A stretch of 64,000 nucleotides of DNA from Planctomycetota bacterium (GCA_029259635.1 JAJDEU010000056.1:62001-126000), one strand, 5' to 3'. Positions 32,355-41,549 are shown, counted from the first letter of the stretch. Numbers and translations: made by a program. The notes: generated by a model not told the origin, from the sequence alone.

Positions 32355-33350
32355 CTAAGCGCCGGTTTCAAATTCAGCGATCGCGAGATCCACGAGATGG
32401 CTAAATCCCCCTTGGCCAGCGCGCGGTTCACCATGCCCATCAAAAACGAGCAGCGCGCCCGGTGTTATGAGAAGCAGCGCACCGTGCTCCAGCTCCATCC
32501 CCAAACTCGCGCCTGCAAGCCTCCACTCGCGGCGTCGCCAGCCCGCTCCCCGCGCACCGAACTCTTGCGCGGTACGCCCCGCCTGATCGAGTGCCCAAAC
32601 CCCCTCCCCTGAGCCGGAGCTAAAAACTTGAGCCGCCTTCCGTGGTGCCTTCCGCTCACGCAGCTTCTCCAGTTTGACGTCGAGCTCGATCAGACGCCGT
32701 TCGGTGAGAAGCCACCAACCCGCCCGCGAAGAGCAGGCGCTCACGAGCCGATCGTCGAAACAAGCGGATTCGATTACCCGTCCGTCTTGAAGGAGACCGA
32801 GCTCTCCCCCGCGATGGAGTGCGAGCTGCTCCTCGCCAGATCTCGACACCAGTCTCGTAAAGCCTTCGCCATTCGTCGTACTCCCGCCCAAAGAACACCG
32901 ACTCCCGATGCGATCTCCGCCCCCGTCAAAAAACTCAACCGCTCTCCCCTGATGGAGAAGTACCGCGCACCCTCCGGATGAAGTGGACACCACGCTTCGA
33001 AAGCCACTCCACTCACCGCGCGCGATCAACGCTCCGTTCGAGTCCAAACGAAACCACTCGTGCGACTCCGCGCGCCGTCTGTTCCGCCAGTTGCGAAGCG
33101 CGGAGACGACCCAGACTCCACCGTCATTAGCGGGAGCCAATGCGATTGGATTCGAAACTCGAAAGGCGACCCGGTGAATCCAATCGCGATCCAGCCCGAC
33201 GACCTGCCCCGCTCCGCGATCCGCAAGCCAGACCGCTACGCTCTCATCCCTCGACTCGCGATTAGCCGACCACCAAGAACAGCCCCCCACGCAAACGCCA
33301 ACCGCCAGCCCCATCGCCGCACGTCGATCGATCTTGATTTCCGTGCGCAC
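32355..33350 (-). CDS. Lipoprotein of unknown function, beta-propeller-like
   Basis: 331 residues. The N-terminus has DRRAAMGLAVGVCVGGC: a twin-arginine-like pair before a lipobox (VGGC, Cys24). The rest has repeated strand units of the type W-x-L/V-x-G... (VWLADRGAGQVVGLD, GGVWVVSALR, EGVWALDQAGR) suggesting a beta-propeller. I recognise no specific family. It is the last gene of the haem A/oxidase assembly run, 87 bp after ogt. Confidence 0.7.
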   Translation of the reverse strand: MRTEIKIDRRAAMGLAVGVCVGGCSWWSANRESRDESVAVWLADRGAGQVVGLDRDWIHRVAFRVSNPIALAPANDGGVWVVSALRNWRNRRRAESHEWFRLDSNGALIARGEWSGFRSVVSTSSGGCAVLLHQGRAVEFFDGGGDRIGSRCSLGGSTTNGEGFTRLVSRSGEEQLALHRGGELGLLQDGRVIESACFDDRLVSACSSRAGWWLLTERRLIELDVKLEKLRERKAPRKAAQVFSSGSGEGVWALDQAGRTAQEFGARGAGWRRREWRLAGASLGMELEHGALLLITPGALLVFDGHGEPRAGQGGFSHLVDLAIAEFETGA

Positions 33351-33437
33351 ACTTCATGGACGCGCCCGACGCGATTCGGTTTCACATCTTCCCGCGCCTT
33401 CCGAAGCCCGCTCCCCATCGCCACGCGTCGCCTCGGT

Positions 33438-33992
33438 CTACCCGCCGAATTCCATCAACCTCTGACCGTGTCCCGCATGAGTGCGCTCGAGCTCCAACAG
33501 CTGCAACTTGCGCTCGAGCCCTCCAGAAAATCCGCCCAAGCCGTCCGCCGCCACACAACGGTGACACGGAATGACGATCGGAATGGGGTTGCGTCCGTTC
33601 GCTCCCCCGACCGCCTGCGAAGCACCGGGCTCCCCCAGCGCCTTGGCCAGCGCGCCATAAGTACGCGTCTCGCCATAGGGGATGCCGCAGAGTTCCCTCC
33701 ACACACGTCGATCGAAGACCGAGCCAGCCGGCGTAACTGCGATCTCAAACTCATTCCTCGCGCCGAGCGCGAACTCACTCAGTTCACGCGCCGCTTGCGC
33801 GAGAGGCTCGCCGTCCGAAATCAACTCGCTCGCTGCGTAATACTTCTTGGCGTGAGCGCGAAGGCTTTCGATTCCCAAAGCGCCCTCAAACGAGAGGAAC
33901 ACGAGCTCCTTCCCATCGCCGGCGATCAGAAGCTCTCCCAGTTTCGTTTCTACCCGCGCGAAAAAGAGCGTCTCACGGTTCACTCGACTCAC
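33438..33992 (-). CDS. ogt: Methylated-DNA--protein-cysteine methyltransferase
   Basis: 184 residues. The active-site motif IPCHRC holds the methyl-accepting Cys143; the upstream helix-turn-helix region VWRELCGIPYGETRTYGALAKALG and the ...GANGRNPIPIVIPCHR stretch are classical. It repairs O6-methylguanine by irreversible transfer to itself. It starts with an ATGA overlap on the DUF420 gene, an unusual partner, so its expression is tied to respiratory assembly genes. Confidence 0.93.
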   Translation of the reverse strand: MSRVNRETLFFARVETKLGELLIAGDGKELVFLSFEGALGIESLRAHAKKYYAASELISDGEPLAQAARELSEFALGARNEFEIAVTPAGSVFDRRVWRELCGIPYGETRTYGALAKALGEPGASQAVGGANGRNPIPIVIPCHRCVAADGLGGFSGGLERKLQLLELERTHAGHGQRLMEFGG

Positions 33993-34432
33993 CCCGCTGC
34001 GGGCGGATTCCAGTGATAGAGCGTGAGGTACACGAGCACTCCAGTCACCGACACGTACAACCAGATCGGAAAGGTCCAGCGCGCCATCCGCTTGTGACGA
34101 ACCCAGTCCTCTTTATGCGCGAACCAGAGCGTGCTGAGCACCATCGGCAAATTCGCGATTGCGAGAACGATGTGCGACAACAACATCGCGACATAGACCA
34201 GTTTGATGGTTCCCGTCCGGTTGAACGGAGTCGCGCCAACTTCGGCCTGAACCGTGAAGTGGTAGTACAGGTAACCCGCCAAGAAACAGACGCTCGCTCC
34301 AAAAGCCGAGCGCATGAGCCGCGCGTGCAGCACGCGCTTGTCTTTCTGGATGGCGATCCAGCCGGAGATCAGAAGCACCGTCGCCAACCCGTTGAAGCAC
34401 GCGTTGATCGCGGGAAGATCTGTACCGCTCAC
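33989..34432 (-). CDS. DUF420 membrane protein
   Basis: 147 residues, four hydrophobic spans, with conserved His residues in YLYYHFTV, LLSHIVLAI and HKRMARWTFPIWLYVSVTGV, the DUF420 pattern. The family is routinely found next to SCO and cytochrome oxidase assembly genes and is thought to help copper or haem delivery. It overlaps both neighbours by 4 bp (ATGA), giving tight coupling to the SCO protein. Confidence 0.88.
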   Translation of the reverse strand: MSGTDLPAINACFNGLATVLLISGWIAIQKDKRVLHARLMRSAFGASVCFLAGYLYYHFTVQAEVGATPFNRTGTIKLVYVAMLLSHIVLAIANLPMVLSTLWFAHKEDWVRHKRMARWTFPIWLYVSVTGVLVYLTLYHWNPPAAG

Positions 34433-35106
34433 AGGCCTTCGCTCTCGAGGAACACGAGCCGCGCGCGCGCGGCCGCCAAGCCCTCGCTCGTCACGCCGCT
34501 GTAGTAGCCGCGGATCATGCAGTCCCGATCGAAGACGACGAGCTTGCTGCTGTGGCTCACGTGCATCCCAATCGGAAAGTCTTCGCTGGGAACCTGTCGG
34601 CCGACAGCCAGATACATGCTCTTCTCAATCAAGTCGTCGATGACCTCTTCGTCGCCGGTCAAGAGTCGCCAGCGCTTCGTGTCCGCGCCAACCTCCTGAG
34701 CGTAAGCCTTCAGGACTGCCGGCGTGTCGTATTCGGGATCCACGCTCATCGAGACCAACCCGATTCCGGTGCCCTCCAATTCGCTCTGCAGCTGGACCAT
34801 ATTGCTGCTGATCACCGGGCAGGGCCCCGTGCAAGTCGTGAAGATAAAGGCCAGCGCGAACGGCGAGCCCTTCAGGTCGTCGCGGCGAACCGCCTGACCG
34901 TCTTGGTCCACGAGCTCGAACTCTCCGAGGCTGCCAAAACTCTTTGGAGAGTCCGGCAAAGCATCTCGGCGCGAGTCGTCGGACTCCGTCAAGCCTGAGC
35001 TAAAGCCCGCGGCCGACTCCTCGCAGCCCGCTCCGAAGAGTGTGCTTAGGGCGAGAACACTCGCGAGAAGGAGGGAACGCGTAGTGTCAAGAGATCGGTT
35101 CGACAT
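34429..35106 (-). CDS. SCO1/SenC-type copper chaperone lipoprotein
   Basis: 225 residues from the ATG at 35106, which gives a lipoprotein signal (LFGAGC). The thioredoxin-fold domain has the copper-binding CxxxC in FTTCTGPCPV and the third ligand His in GMHVSHSSKLVVFD. SCO proteins insert copper into the CuA site of cytochrome c oxidase on the periplasmic side. Located 26 bp after ctaB and overlapping DUF420, it belongs to the same operon. Confidence 0.9.
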   Translation of the reverse strand: MSNRSLDTTRSLLLASVLALSTLFGAGCEESAAGFSSGLTESDDSRRDALPDSPKSFGSLGEFELVDQDGQAVRRDDLKGSPFALAFIFTTCTGPCPVISSNMVQLQSELEGTGIGLVSMSVDPEYDTPAVLKAYAQEVGADTKRWRLLTGDEEVIDDLIEKSMYLAVGRQVPSEDFPIGMHVSHSSKLVVFDRDCMIRGYYSGVTSEGLAAARARLVFLESEGL

Positions 35107-35132
35107 CGAGTTCGACAAGGGAAGCAAGTGGT

Positions 35133-36059
35133 CTAAGAGCGAAAGAGTCCGACTGCTGGATCGACGAGAGCGAGCACCAGGAGCGCCGGTAAATATGCCA
35201 GAGAGACGAGCAGCAGAGCGCGCGCTCTCGTTCGGTTTTCTTTGAATCCGAAAGCTACCGAAGCCGCGATGTAGATCAGTCCGAGCGCGAACACTCCGAT
35301 GCCATAGACGAGCCCGGCATCCCCGCGCAAGAGCGGAACGAGCGAGACCGGCAGCAGGACCAGGCTGTAGCAAACCGCCTGTCGGCCCGCTTGTCCGTCG
35401 CTACCTTCTGTCGCCGGCAACATGCGCATTCCCGCGCGCGCGTAGTCTTCGCGATGCAGCCAAGCGATCGCCATGAAATGCGGAAACTGCCAAGCGAAGA
35501 TGACCGCGAAGAGCGCTATGCCCCAACCACCCACAGGATTCTCCGCGCTCGAGAGAGCCGCGTATCCGATGAGCGGCGGCATCCCTCCGGGGATCGCACC
35601 GATCAGGGTGTTCATTAAGGAGAGGCGTTTGAGCGGCGTGTAGACCAGCGTGTAAGCACACAAGGTGGCCAAGCCGAGTAAGGCGGACAGCATGCCGAAG
35701 CGCGCGGCCAAACCGATCGCGCCCGACAGCGCCAGAACCGAAGCGAACGCGATGGCCGCAGCGGGAGTAATTCTTCCCGCGGGCAGGGGCCGATTGCGTG
35801 TGCGAACCATCATTCGGTCGGTGTCGCGCTCGATGACTTGGTTGAATGCGCTCGCGCCGGCTCCGAGGCAAGTGACCCAGAGGCCGACCTCCAGCGCTCT
35901 CGCCCAATCGTCGGAAGAGCCCGTCGCCAGCAGAGCACCAACGAAAGCCGCGAAGAAAATGAAGCTCGAGATCCGCGGCTTGGAGAGCGTGAGCCAGTCC
36001 GCCCACAGGGGAACCTCCGCGCTCGACTCCGTCGAGACTCCTGAAGTCGGATCGTTCAC
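35133..36059 (-). CDS. ctaB: Protoheme IX farnesyltransferase (haem O synthase)
   Basis: 308 residues. I chose the GTG at 36059 because it overlaps the ctaA stop by 4 bp (GTGA) and starts just before LTLSKPRISSF; the frame opens further upstream inside ctaA. The prenyltransferase motif NQVIERDTDRMMVRTRNRP provides the Asp-rich Mg-diphosphate site, and nine membrane spans follow the UbiA pattern. It farnesylates haem B to haem O. The next step is carried out by ctaA upstream. Confidence 0.93.
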   Translation of the reverse strand: MNDPTSGVSTESSAEVPLWADWLTLSKPRISSFIFFAAFVGALLATGSSDDWARALEVGLWVTCLGAGASAFNQVIERDTDRMMVRTRNRPLPAGRITPAAAIAFASVLALSGAIGLAARFGMLSALLGLATLCAYTLVYTPLKRLSLMNTLIGAIPGGMPPLIGYAALSSAENPVGGWGIALFAVIFAWQFPHFMAIAWLHREDYARAGMRMLPATEGSDGQAGRQAVCYSLVLLPVSLVPLLRGDAGLVYGIGVFALGLIYIAASVAFGFKENRTRARALLLVSLAYLPALLVLALVDPAVGLFRS

Positions 36060-37039
36060 GCGGTCACTCCAACTGATTCTTGAGATTCCATGGACTTGGG
36101 CGAAGGAGCAAAGGGGCGCGTCGAGTAGGCGAGGAGCGTGCATTGAGCGAGCAGCATCCCGCCGACCAGGACATGCAATACCGAGAGAATCCACTCGACG
36201 ATGGACACCTCGCCACCAGTGTGCGTTGACCAGGCGAACAGTCCCAGCAGAACCTGGAGTGCCAGGAGGTGAGCCGCCCGCTTGCCCGCCCGGCGGAGGG
36301 GGGCGATATCGAGCTTGCCCGACCAGTCAGCGGCCGTTCGACGCACGCGCTTCGCGATCGCCAGAACGGACAAAAAGACGAGGAAGGCGCCGAGAAAGTG
36401 AAGGGCGAGCCGCAGAGCAATGCCCTCTTCCGCTGTCCGCAGACCGTGGCGATACCAGGCGCCGATCACAACCTGAACGTAGACCAAGGTCGCCGCGGTC
36501 CAGGCCGAGCGGGACAACGGGGAGAGCGGGCCGGCGATCGAGCCCTTCACGCTGCGCCACCAGGGCGAGAGAAAGAGAGCGATGGACGCGAGCAGAGCGA
36601 AGACGGCCTGCGCGAGGGCGCCGTGGAGAAAGGCGAGTTGGGGGCTGTTCTCGAGCACGCGAAATCCGCCCAGCGTGCCCTGGGCACAGACCGCAACGAG
36701 GCCGATCAGCGGCCAAGTCTTGTGCTTGGAAATCCAGCCCGTGACCACCGTCCCGATCGCGAAGAGCCCCACCAGAGCACCGAACAGGCGATGGGTATGC
36801 TCCACGATGGTGGCGCGGTTTCGAAACCACTTCTCCACCGGGAAGAAGAGCATGAAATCGCCTTCCGCGTCGAGCCATCCCTCAACGGCCATACCCGCCC
36901 CGAGCGTTGTGACCGACCCGCCGAAGAGAATCAGCGGGATCGTGGCAAGAACCGTGGCCAGGGCGAACCGATAGGCCCATACCTCCGACGACGACGCTCC
37001 CGCCGCGGGCAGACGGGCGACTTCGATTTCGGTGGACAT
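36056..37039 (-). CDS. ctaA: Haem A synthase (CtaA/COX15)
   Basis: 327 residues from the ATG at 37039. Eight spans with conserved His: VEHTHRLFGALVGLF (His ligand and loop Glu), a second HGALAQAVFA and the C-terminal HVLVGGM. It oxidises the haem O methyl to a formyl group to make haem A for aa3-type oxidases. First gene of ctaA-ctaB-SCO-DUF420-ogt. No oxidase subunit genes are in the window. Confidence 0.92.
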   Translation of the reverse strand: MSTEIEVARLPAAGASSSEVWAYRFALATVLATIPLILFGGSVTTLGAGMAVEGWLDAEGDFMLFFPVEKWFRNRATIVEHTHRLFGALVGLFAIGTVVTGWISKHKTWPLIGLVAVCAQGTLGGFRVLENSPQLAFLHGALAQAVFALLASIALFLSPWWRSVKGSIAGPLSPLSRSAWTAATLVYVQVVIGAWYRHGLRTAEEGIALRLALHFLGAFLVFLSVLAIAKRVRRTAADWSGKLDIAPLRRAGKRAAHLLALQVLLGLFAWSTHTGGEVSIVEWILSVLHVLVGGMLLAQCTLLAYSTRPFAPSPKSMESQESVGVTA

Positions 37040-37478
37040 GAGCGGCAAGAGGCGGGGATGGAGGCCAATTCGGCGCTTTCGGAGGCGCGGGCAGAGCGCT
37101 CCTTCCATCTTGAGCGGGGCAGTTTGACGGCCCCCCCCCGGGAGTCAAGTGACCCTTTTGGAACTGACTGGCTTCCGTGTGGAAAGCGAGCGCCCTACCC
37201 ACAGTCACTCCAAGACTTGCGTCAGAATGAGCACGGCCGAGGCCCTCGAGAGTGAAAAACCGTCGGAGTCTCCTGTCGCTCAGGCACTTAGCGCGAGCTT
37301 TCCACACGGAACCCAGTCAGTTCCTATTCACTACCCTTAGTCCGCTCGCAGGTACTCGGCGAGCGAGGAGGCATTCCACACCAGAGCCAAGCCGTTCCCT
37401 TGGTAGATTAAGAAGGCGTGAAGAGCCGGAGCTTTCGACTCCCCAAAAAAACTCTCCGCCCCGCCAGAATTTTTCGCC
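37040..37478. other. Divergent intergenic region containing a long inverted repeat
   Basis: This gap separates ctaA (minus) from the YgfZ-type gene (plus). It carries a run of nine C (about 37131-37139), then the 27-bp inverted repeat at 37161-37323, and beyond it an A/T-richer stretch ending in GAATTTTTCGCC before the plus-strand ATG. No coding frame is convincing. Confidence 0.6.
37161..37323. repeat. 27-bp inverted repeat flanking 109 bp
   Basis: Left arm 37161-37187 (GAACTGACTGGCTTCCGTGT... ) matches the reverse complement of right arm 37297-37323 at 26 of 27 positions. A further AGTGA/TCACT pair lies outside the arms at about 37147 and 37328, after unpaired spacers. No target-site duplication is obvious. 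It may be a structured RNA, an invertible promoter segment or the remnant of a small mobile element. Confidence 0.85.
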
Positions 37479-38564
37479 ATGAATCACTCTCCGCTCCTCT
37501 CCGCTCACGAAACTGCCGGTGCTCGATGTGCCGAACGCCCCTCGAAAATACCGGGAAGCGACGCCAGTTCCGTTGTTCTGACCTTCGGTGATGTTCCGGC
37601 CGAGTACGCCGCCGCCCACTCGGGATGCGCGCTGTTCGATTCGACCGAGCGGGGGCTGATCGCCGTTAAGGGCGAAGACTCGGCCAGTTTTCTTCACGGT
37701 TTGCTCGCCAATGAAGTTCGTTCGATCGCACCGGGAAAAGGAAACTCCAACCTGCTCTTGTCCGCGAAGGGCAAGGTTCAATTCGGCTTCGACTTGCTGC
37801 GAGACGACGGCGAAATTCTCTGCGCGAGTGAACCGGGCGAAGCTGCGGCATTGATCGCCGCACTCGACATGTACCACTTCGTTGAACAGGTGGAGTTCGA
37901 AGATCGCAGCGAGGGGTTTGCGCCGCTCTCTCTGCGCGGATCAAAGGCGAAGAGCGTCATCGAGGAGCTCGTCGGCCCCCTACCCGCCATGCAGGATCAC
38001 GATCACATCCGGCGTGACTGGAACGGAACCTCACTCCGGATCATCTCGCTCGAAGTCGCAGGGTCCGAGGGGTTCCAAGCCGATGCGGGTGCCGAGCATG
38101 TGCTCTCACTCTGGACGGCACTGACAAAAGCCGGGGCCACTCCGACTGGTCAAGTCGTCCTCGACATCTTGAGGATCGAAGCCGGACGTGCAGCGCACGG
38201 AGTGGACATCACCGACGACATCTACCCTCAAGAGGCTCAATTGGATCGCTCGTTCAGTCTCGATAAGGGCTGCTACATCGGACAAGAAGTGGTCGCCAAG
38301 ATCGACACCTACGGCGGACTGAACAAGCAGACGAGAGTGCTGCGAGTTTCCCACGACGATCCGGTCGCGGCCGGAACGCCGCTGCTGTTCACTGAAGACG
38401 GCGAGACTCGCAAGCTCGGTGTAGTGACCTCATGGGCTTATTCGTTCGCGCTCGACACGGGCGTCGTTTTGGCCTACGTCAAACGCAAGCACCAAGACAC
38501 CGGCAACACTTTCTCGCTCGGTGAAGGCGAAGCAACCATCGTCGACACGCCGCTCGCCGTTTGA
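37479..38564 (+). CDS. ygfZ: Folate-binding YgfZ/GcvT-like protein
   Basis: 361 residues. The YgfZ signature KGCYIGQEVVAKIDTYG is at about 265-281, and the N-terminal GcvT-like folate domain includes FDSTERGLIAVKGEDSASFLHGLLANEV. YgfZ (IBA57 in mitochondria) assists assembly of [4Fe-4S] proteins using tetrahydrofolate and a conserved Cys, here the Cys of KGCYIG. It is divergent from ctaA. The start at 37479 is the first ATG; a shorter start is possible because the first ~28 residues are poorly conserved in character. Confidence 0.88.
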   Translation: MNHSPLLSAHETAGARCAERPSKIPGSDASSVVLTFGDVPAEYAAAHSGCALFDSTERGLIAVKGEDSASFLHGLLANEVRSIAPGKGNSNLLLSAKGKVQFGFDLLRDDGEILCASEPGEAAALIAALDMYHFVEQVEFEDRSEGFAPLSLRGSKAKSVIEELVGPLPAMQDHDHIRRDWNGTSLRIISLEVAGSEGFQADAGAEHVLSLWTALTKAGATPTGQVVLDILRIEAGRAAHGVDITDDIYPQEAQLDRSFSLDKGCYIGQEVVAKIDTYGGLNKQTRVLRVSHDDPVAAGTPLLFTEDGETRKLGVVTSWAYSFALDTGVVLAYVKRKHQDTGNTFSLGEGEATIVDTPLAV

Positions 38565-38586
38565 GTCAGCTTCGCTTCTCTGTCGC

Positions 38587-39360
38587 CTAGCTGTTCCGCC
38601 AAGTCGGCTTTCGCTTCGCCAAAAATGCAGACAGACCTTCGTTGGCATCGTGCGACTTCATGAGCTCTTCGAGGTAGAGCTGCTCTATGCCGGCGATACA
38701 TTCCTCGAATCGTTGCATGACCTCGAACCGAGCGGCGCGAGTTGCGAACCGCAGAGAAGACGCGGAGTGCGCGAGCAGATTGTGTTCTGCCCAATGAATA
38801 GCCGCGTGCTCGGGATCATCGGCGAGCTCATCGACTAGTCCGAGCTTCAGAGCTTCGTCCGCGCCGATGGTTCGTCCGCTGAGCAACAGGTCATCCGCTC
38901 CCCCGCGCCCGACACGATCTGCGAGAAAGAGCGAGGCGATCGGAGCAAAAACCCCGAGCGCAATCTCGGGCTGGCCAAACTTCGCGCTCGGCGAAGAAAC
39001 GACTCTATGGCCGAATGAGGCCAATTCTAGGCCTCCTCCGAGACACCTCCCTCTCACTGCGGACAGGACCACGACGCCGGAATTTGCGACAACCCGGAGG
39101 AGCCCATGAAACCTCGCGAGCATTCCCTCCACCTCGCCCACGCGATGCTCTTGGACACTGGCGCCGTAGGAAAAGTGCTGGAGAGCGCCGGCCAGAACGA
39201 CGGCTTTAACCTCCCGCCGTTCAGCTAAGCTCGCGAAGACCTCGGTCAACCGAAGCGTAACTTCGGAGTCGAGAATATTGCCGGGCGGTCGCTCGATCCG
39301 AACACGGAGAATTTCTCCTCCCGCGAACTCTTCTGCGCTGGCTGCGCTCATCGAGTCCAC
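38587..39360 (-). CDS. Enoyl-CoA hydratase/isomerase family protein
   Basis: 257 residues with the crotonase fold: HFSYGASVQEH (oxyanion-hole loop, about 67-77), VRGRCLGGGLELASFGHRVV (second oxyanion Gly) and AKFGQPEIALGVFAP. The FSYGASVQEH form resembles dienoyl-CoA hydratases of the cyclohexa-1,5-diene-carboxyl-CoA type rather than short-chain fatty-acid enzymes, but substrate is uncertain. Last gene of a minus operon behind DUF3108 (57 bp) and the dehydrogenase. Confidence 0.85.
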   Translation of the reverse strand: MDSMSAASAEEFAGGEILRVRIERPPGNILDSEVTLRLTEVFASLAERREVKAVVLAGALQHFSYGASVQEHRVGEVEGMLARFHGLLRVVANSGVVVLSAVRGRCLGGGLELASFGHRVVSSPSAKFGQPEIALGVFAPIASLFLADRVGRGGADDLLLSGRTIGADEALKLGLVDELADDPEHAAIHWAEHNLLAHSASSLRFATRAARFEVMQRFEECIAGIEQLYLEELMKSHDANEGLSAFLAKRKPTWRNS

Positions 39361-39417
39361 TCCTTGGACCGTTCAGTTTTTGCGAACTCAGTTCCGAGCG
39401 AATCGAAGGCCCGGGCT

Positions 39418-40479
39418 TCAGTCGCTCGCAGCAACAACAGTCTTCAGCGCGCTCGGAGTACCCCGAAAGCTCGTCAACGAAATGTCGACGCTCAGCGTAA
39501 TCGGGCCGGCCGGAATCTCGCCCTGAATCTTCACGGGCACGCCTGTTTTGCGATCGACCCACAGATGAATTCCACCGTGTAAGCCGAACAAGCCCTCGAA
39601 TTTTTTCTTCTCGCGTTCCGCTTCGCCCTCATACTGACTCGCAACGAGATTCACCTCGATCGTGTCGAAGCTACCCGCGGGAGTGACCTGTTGTTGAGCT
39701 TCGCCCCGGGTGAGCGTCAGCGCCCACAGGTCCGTCTTGTCGAGCACGGGAAAATCCATGGTCTCTAATTCGCGCGCGATGAATGTGCGGACGAGATAGA
39801 CCGCCGACGTCATATCGAGCGCGGCCTCCGGGACGTCGCGAAAGACCGCGTCTTTCCAAATACGAGTTCCTCGCGGTGCGCCTTTGTCCGTATCCCGGCG
39901 ATAGCTCGATTGGCACTTGGAATCCAAGACTCCGATCAAGAGTTCGCGCCGGCGATTCTCGGATCCACCCTGACTGGACTGGTAAACGATTTGCGGCCAC
40001 TCCGTCGGTTGATGGCGAGCCTCGAGGGTGGCGTCCAGGGTGTAGAACAGGTGCTCGCCATAGGCGTGAGCTTTGAACCATCCCGTCTCGCCCGGCTGCT
40101 TGCCTTCCTTTGCCGACGGAACGAGCAGCGATGTCTTATAGGGCTCGACGCCAGAGCTCATGGTGACGGAGCCGAGCGCAGCTCCCAAAACGCCCCAGGC
40201 GACGTTCACCTCGTAGACCAACTCTTCATCGCGAGGAACAAACAGCGGAAGTTCGTTCTTACCGCGATCGATCCGAAGCGGCACGCGGCCGGCGACGGAC
40301 AAGCTCGCTTCGAGTGCGCGGTTCGCATCGGCCTCGCTCTCGATGACGATGGCGTCGATCGTGTCGACTTCCGGACGAAGTTCGGCCAACGACTCCGACT
40401 GCGCAGCGAGCGGCGCGGTCGGAATCAAGAGAAGTGCGAGAAGCGCGTGGCTCAGTCGGTAGGTCTTCTGAATAATCAC
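39418..40479 (-). CDS. Exported DUF3108 protein
   Basis: 353 residues with a signal peptide (cleavage near PLAAQ-SE). The body begins at ELVYEVNVAWGVLGAALGSVTM, the DUF3108 start, and ends with GIHLWVDRKTGVPVKIQGEIPAG, the usual C-terminal strand pair. Structure predictions for this family point to an outer-membrane or periplasmic lipocalin-like beta barrel; function unknown. Its start overlaps the dehydrogenase stop by 4 bp (ATGA). Confidence 0.85.
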   Translation of the reverse strand: MIIQKTYRLSHALLALLLIPTAPLAAQSESLAELRPEVDTIDAIVIESEADANRALEASLSVAGRVPLRIDRGKNELPLFVPRDEELVYEVNVAWGVLGAALGSVTMSSGVEPYKTSLLVPSAKEGKQPGETGWFKAHAYGEHLFYTLDATLEARHQPTEWPQIVYQSSQGGSENRRRELLIGVLDSKCQSSYRRDTDKGAPRGTRIWKDAVFRDVPEAALDMTSAVYLVRTFIARELETMDFPVLDKTDLWALTLTRGEAQQQVTPAGSFDTIEVNLVASQYEGEAEREKKKFEGLFGLHGGIHLWVDRKTGVPVKIQGEIPAGPITLSVDISLTSFRGTPSALKTVVAASD

Positions 40480-41549
40480 GTTGGTTGAAGCGGAGGCTTG
40501 TTGGCGGAGTCTCGACGCATGTTGATCCTCCGCTCGGCCTCACGCAAGGCTACGCGGGCTGTCGGAAGGTTTTCATCCGCGGCTTGCCCCAGAATATCGG
40601 TGATCGCCGAGCTGATTCGAGACTCAATTTCTCCGGTGGATTCCCGCTCACCGTTCAGATGGAACAGAGCCCCGCGAATCAGCGCTCCCGAATTGATCGC
40701 GAAGTCCGGTGCATACAAGATTCCCTTCCTGTGCAGCTGGTCTCCGTGCCCGATTCGCGCCAGGACATTGTTCGCGGCGCCCGCGACCGCGCGGGCCCTC
40801 AGACGCTCGATCGCAACGTCGTGAATAATGCCCCCCATCGCACAGGGGGCGAACACGTCACACGGCTCTCCAAACTCGCGAGCCGGATCGACCGTCTCGA
40901 TCTGCAGTTCCCTGCCGACGCGCTCCGCTCGCTCGATATCAACGTCCGCTCCCACGACGGTCGCGCCCACCGCTACCAAGCGGCGTGCCAGTCGTTCGCC
41001 CACTCCGCCGAGCCCTTGAATGACGATTTTTCGGCGAGGCCAGTCCTCTTCACCGTCCAGCTGCCTGAGGGTCGCCGCCATCCCCGCAAAGACCCCGTCG
41101 GCAGTGGCACCCGCCAAATCCCCCGGACCCGCGACGCCGGGGTCGGTCACGTAGCGAGTGTGCTCGGCAACCGCGGCGAGCTCGGCCGAGCCGGTACCGA
41201 CGTCCGGGCCCGTGTAAAACCGGCCGGCGAGCTCCTCGACTCGTCTCCCGATGAATCGATAGGCCTCGCGAACCTTCAGGTCCGGACTGTCGATGAGAAC
41301 GAGCTTGGCTCCTCCGGCTGGCAAACCGACCAAGGCACATTTGTGGGTCATCGCCTTGGAGAGACGGAGGACGTCCATCAGCGCCTGGTCCTCATCCAAA
41401 TAGCCGAATCGACGGATCCCGCCGAATGCGGGGCCGGCGCTGGTGTCGTGAATGGCCAGAAAGGCGCGGAGGCCACTCTTGCGGTCGTGAAGGGTGAGGA
41501 CTTCCTCAAAGCCTCCCTGAACCATCTCGTCGAGAACTTGAATTGACAT
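40476..41549 (-). CDS. Leucine/Glu/Phe/Val dehydrogenase family protein
   Basis: 357 residues from the ATG at 41549. The substrate domain has AGPAFGGIRRFGYLDEDQAL and the catalytic lysines in LSKAMTHKCALVGLPAGGAK. The NAD-binding Rossmann motif is GLGGVGERLARRLVAVGATVVGADVD. It oxidatively deaminates a branched-chain or aromatic amino acid to its 2-oxo acid, feeding acyl-CoA degradation; the crotonase two genes downstream fits that. Closest by length and motifs to leucine or valine dehydrogenases. Confidence 0.87.
   Translation of the reverse strand: MSIQVLDEMVQGGFEEVLTLHDRKSGLRAFLAIHDTSAGPAFGGIRRFGYLDEDQALMDVLRLSKAMTHKCALVGLPAGGAKLVLIDSPDLKVREAYRFIGRRVEELAGRFYTGPDVGTGSAELAAVAEHTRYVTDPGVAGPGDLAGATADGVFAGMAATLRQLDGEEDWPRRKIVIQGLGGVGERLARRLVAVGATVVGADVDIERAERVGRELQIETVDPAREFGEPCDVFAPCAMGGIIHDVAIERLRARAVAGAANNVLARIGHGDQLHRKGILYAPDFAINSGALIRGALFHLNGERESTGEIESRISSAITDILGQAADENLPTARVALREAERRINMRRDSANKPPLQPT

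Noticed and set aside
37131-37139. Run of nine C upstream of ctaA as a phase-variable tract
   Set aside because: It lies in noncoding DNA ~90 bp from the start codon with no visible promoter spacing to affect; possible but unsupported.
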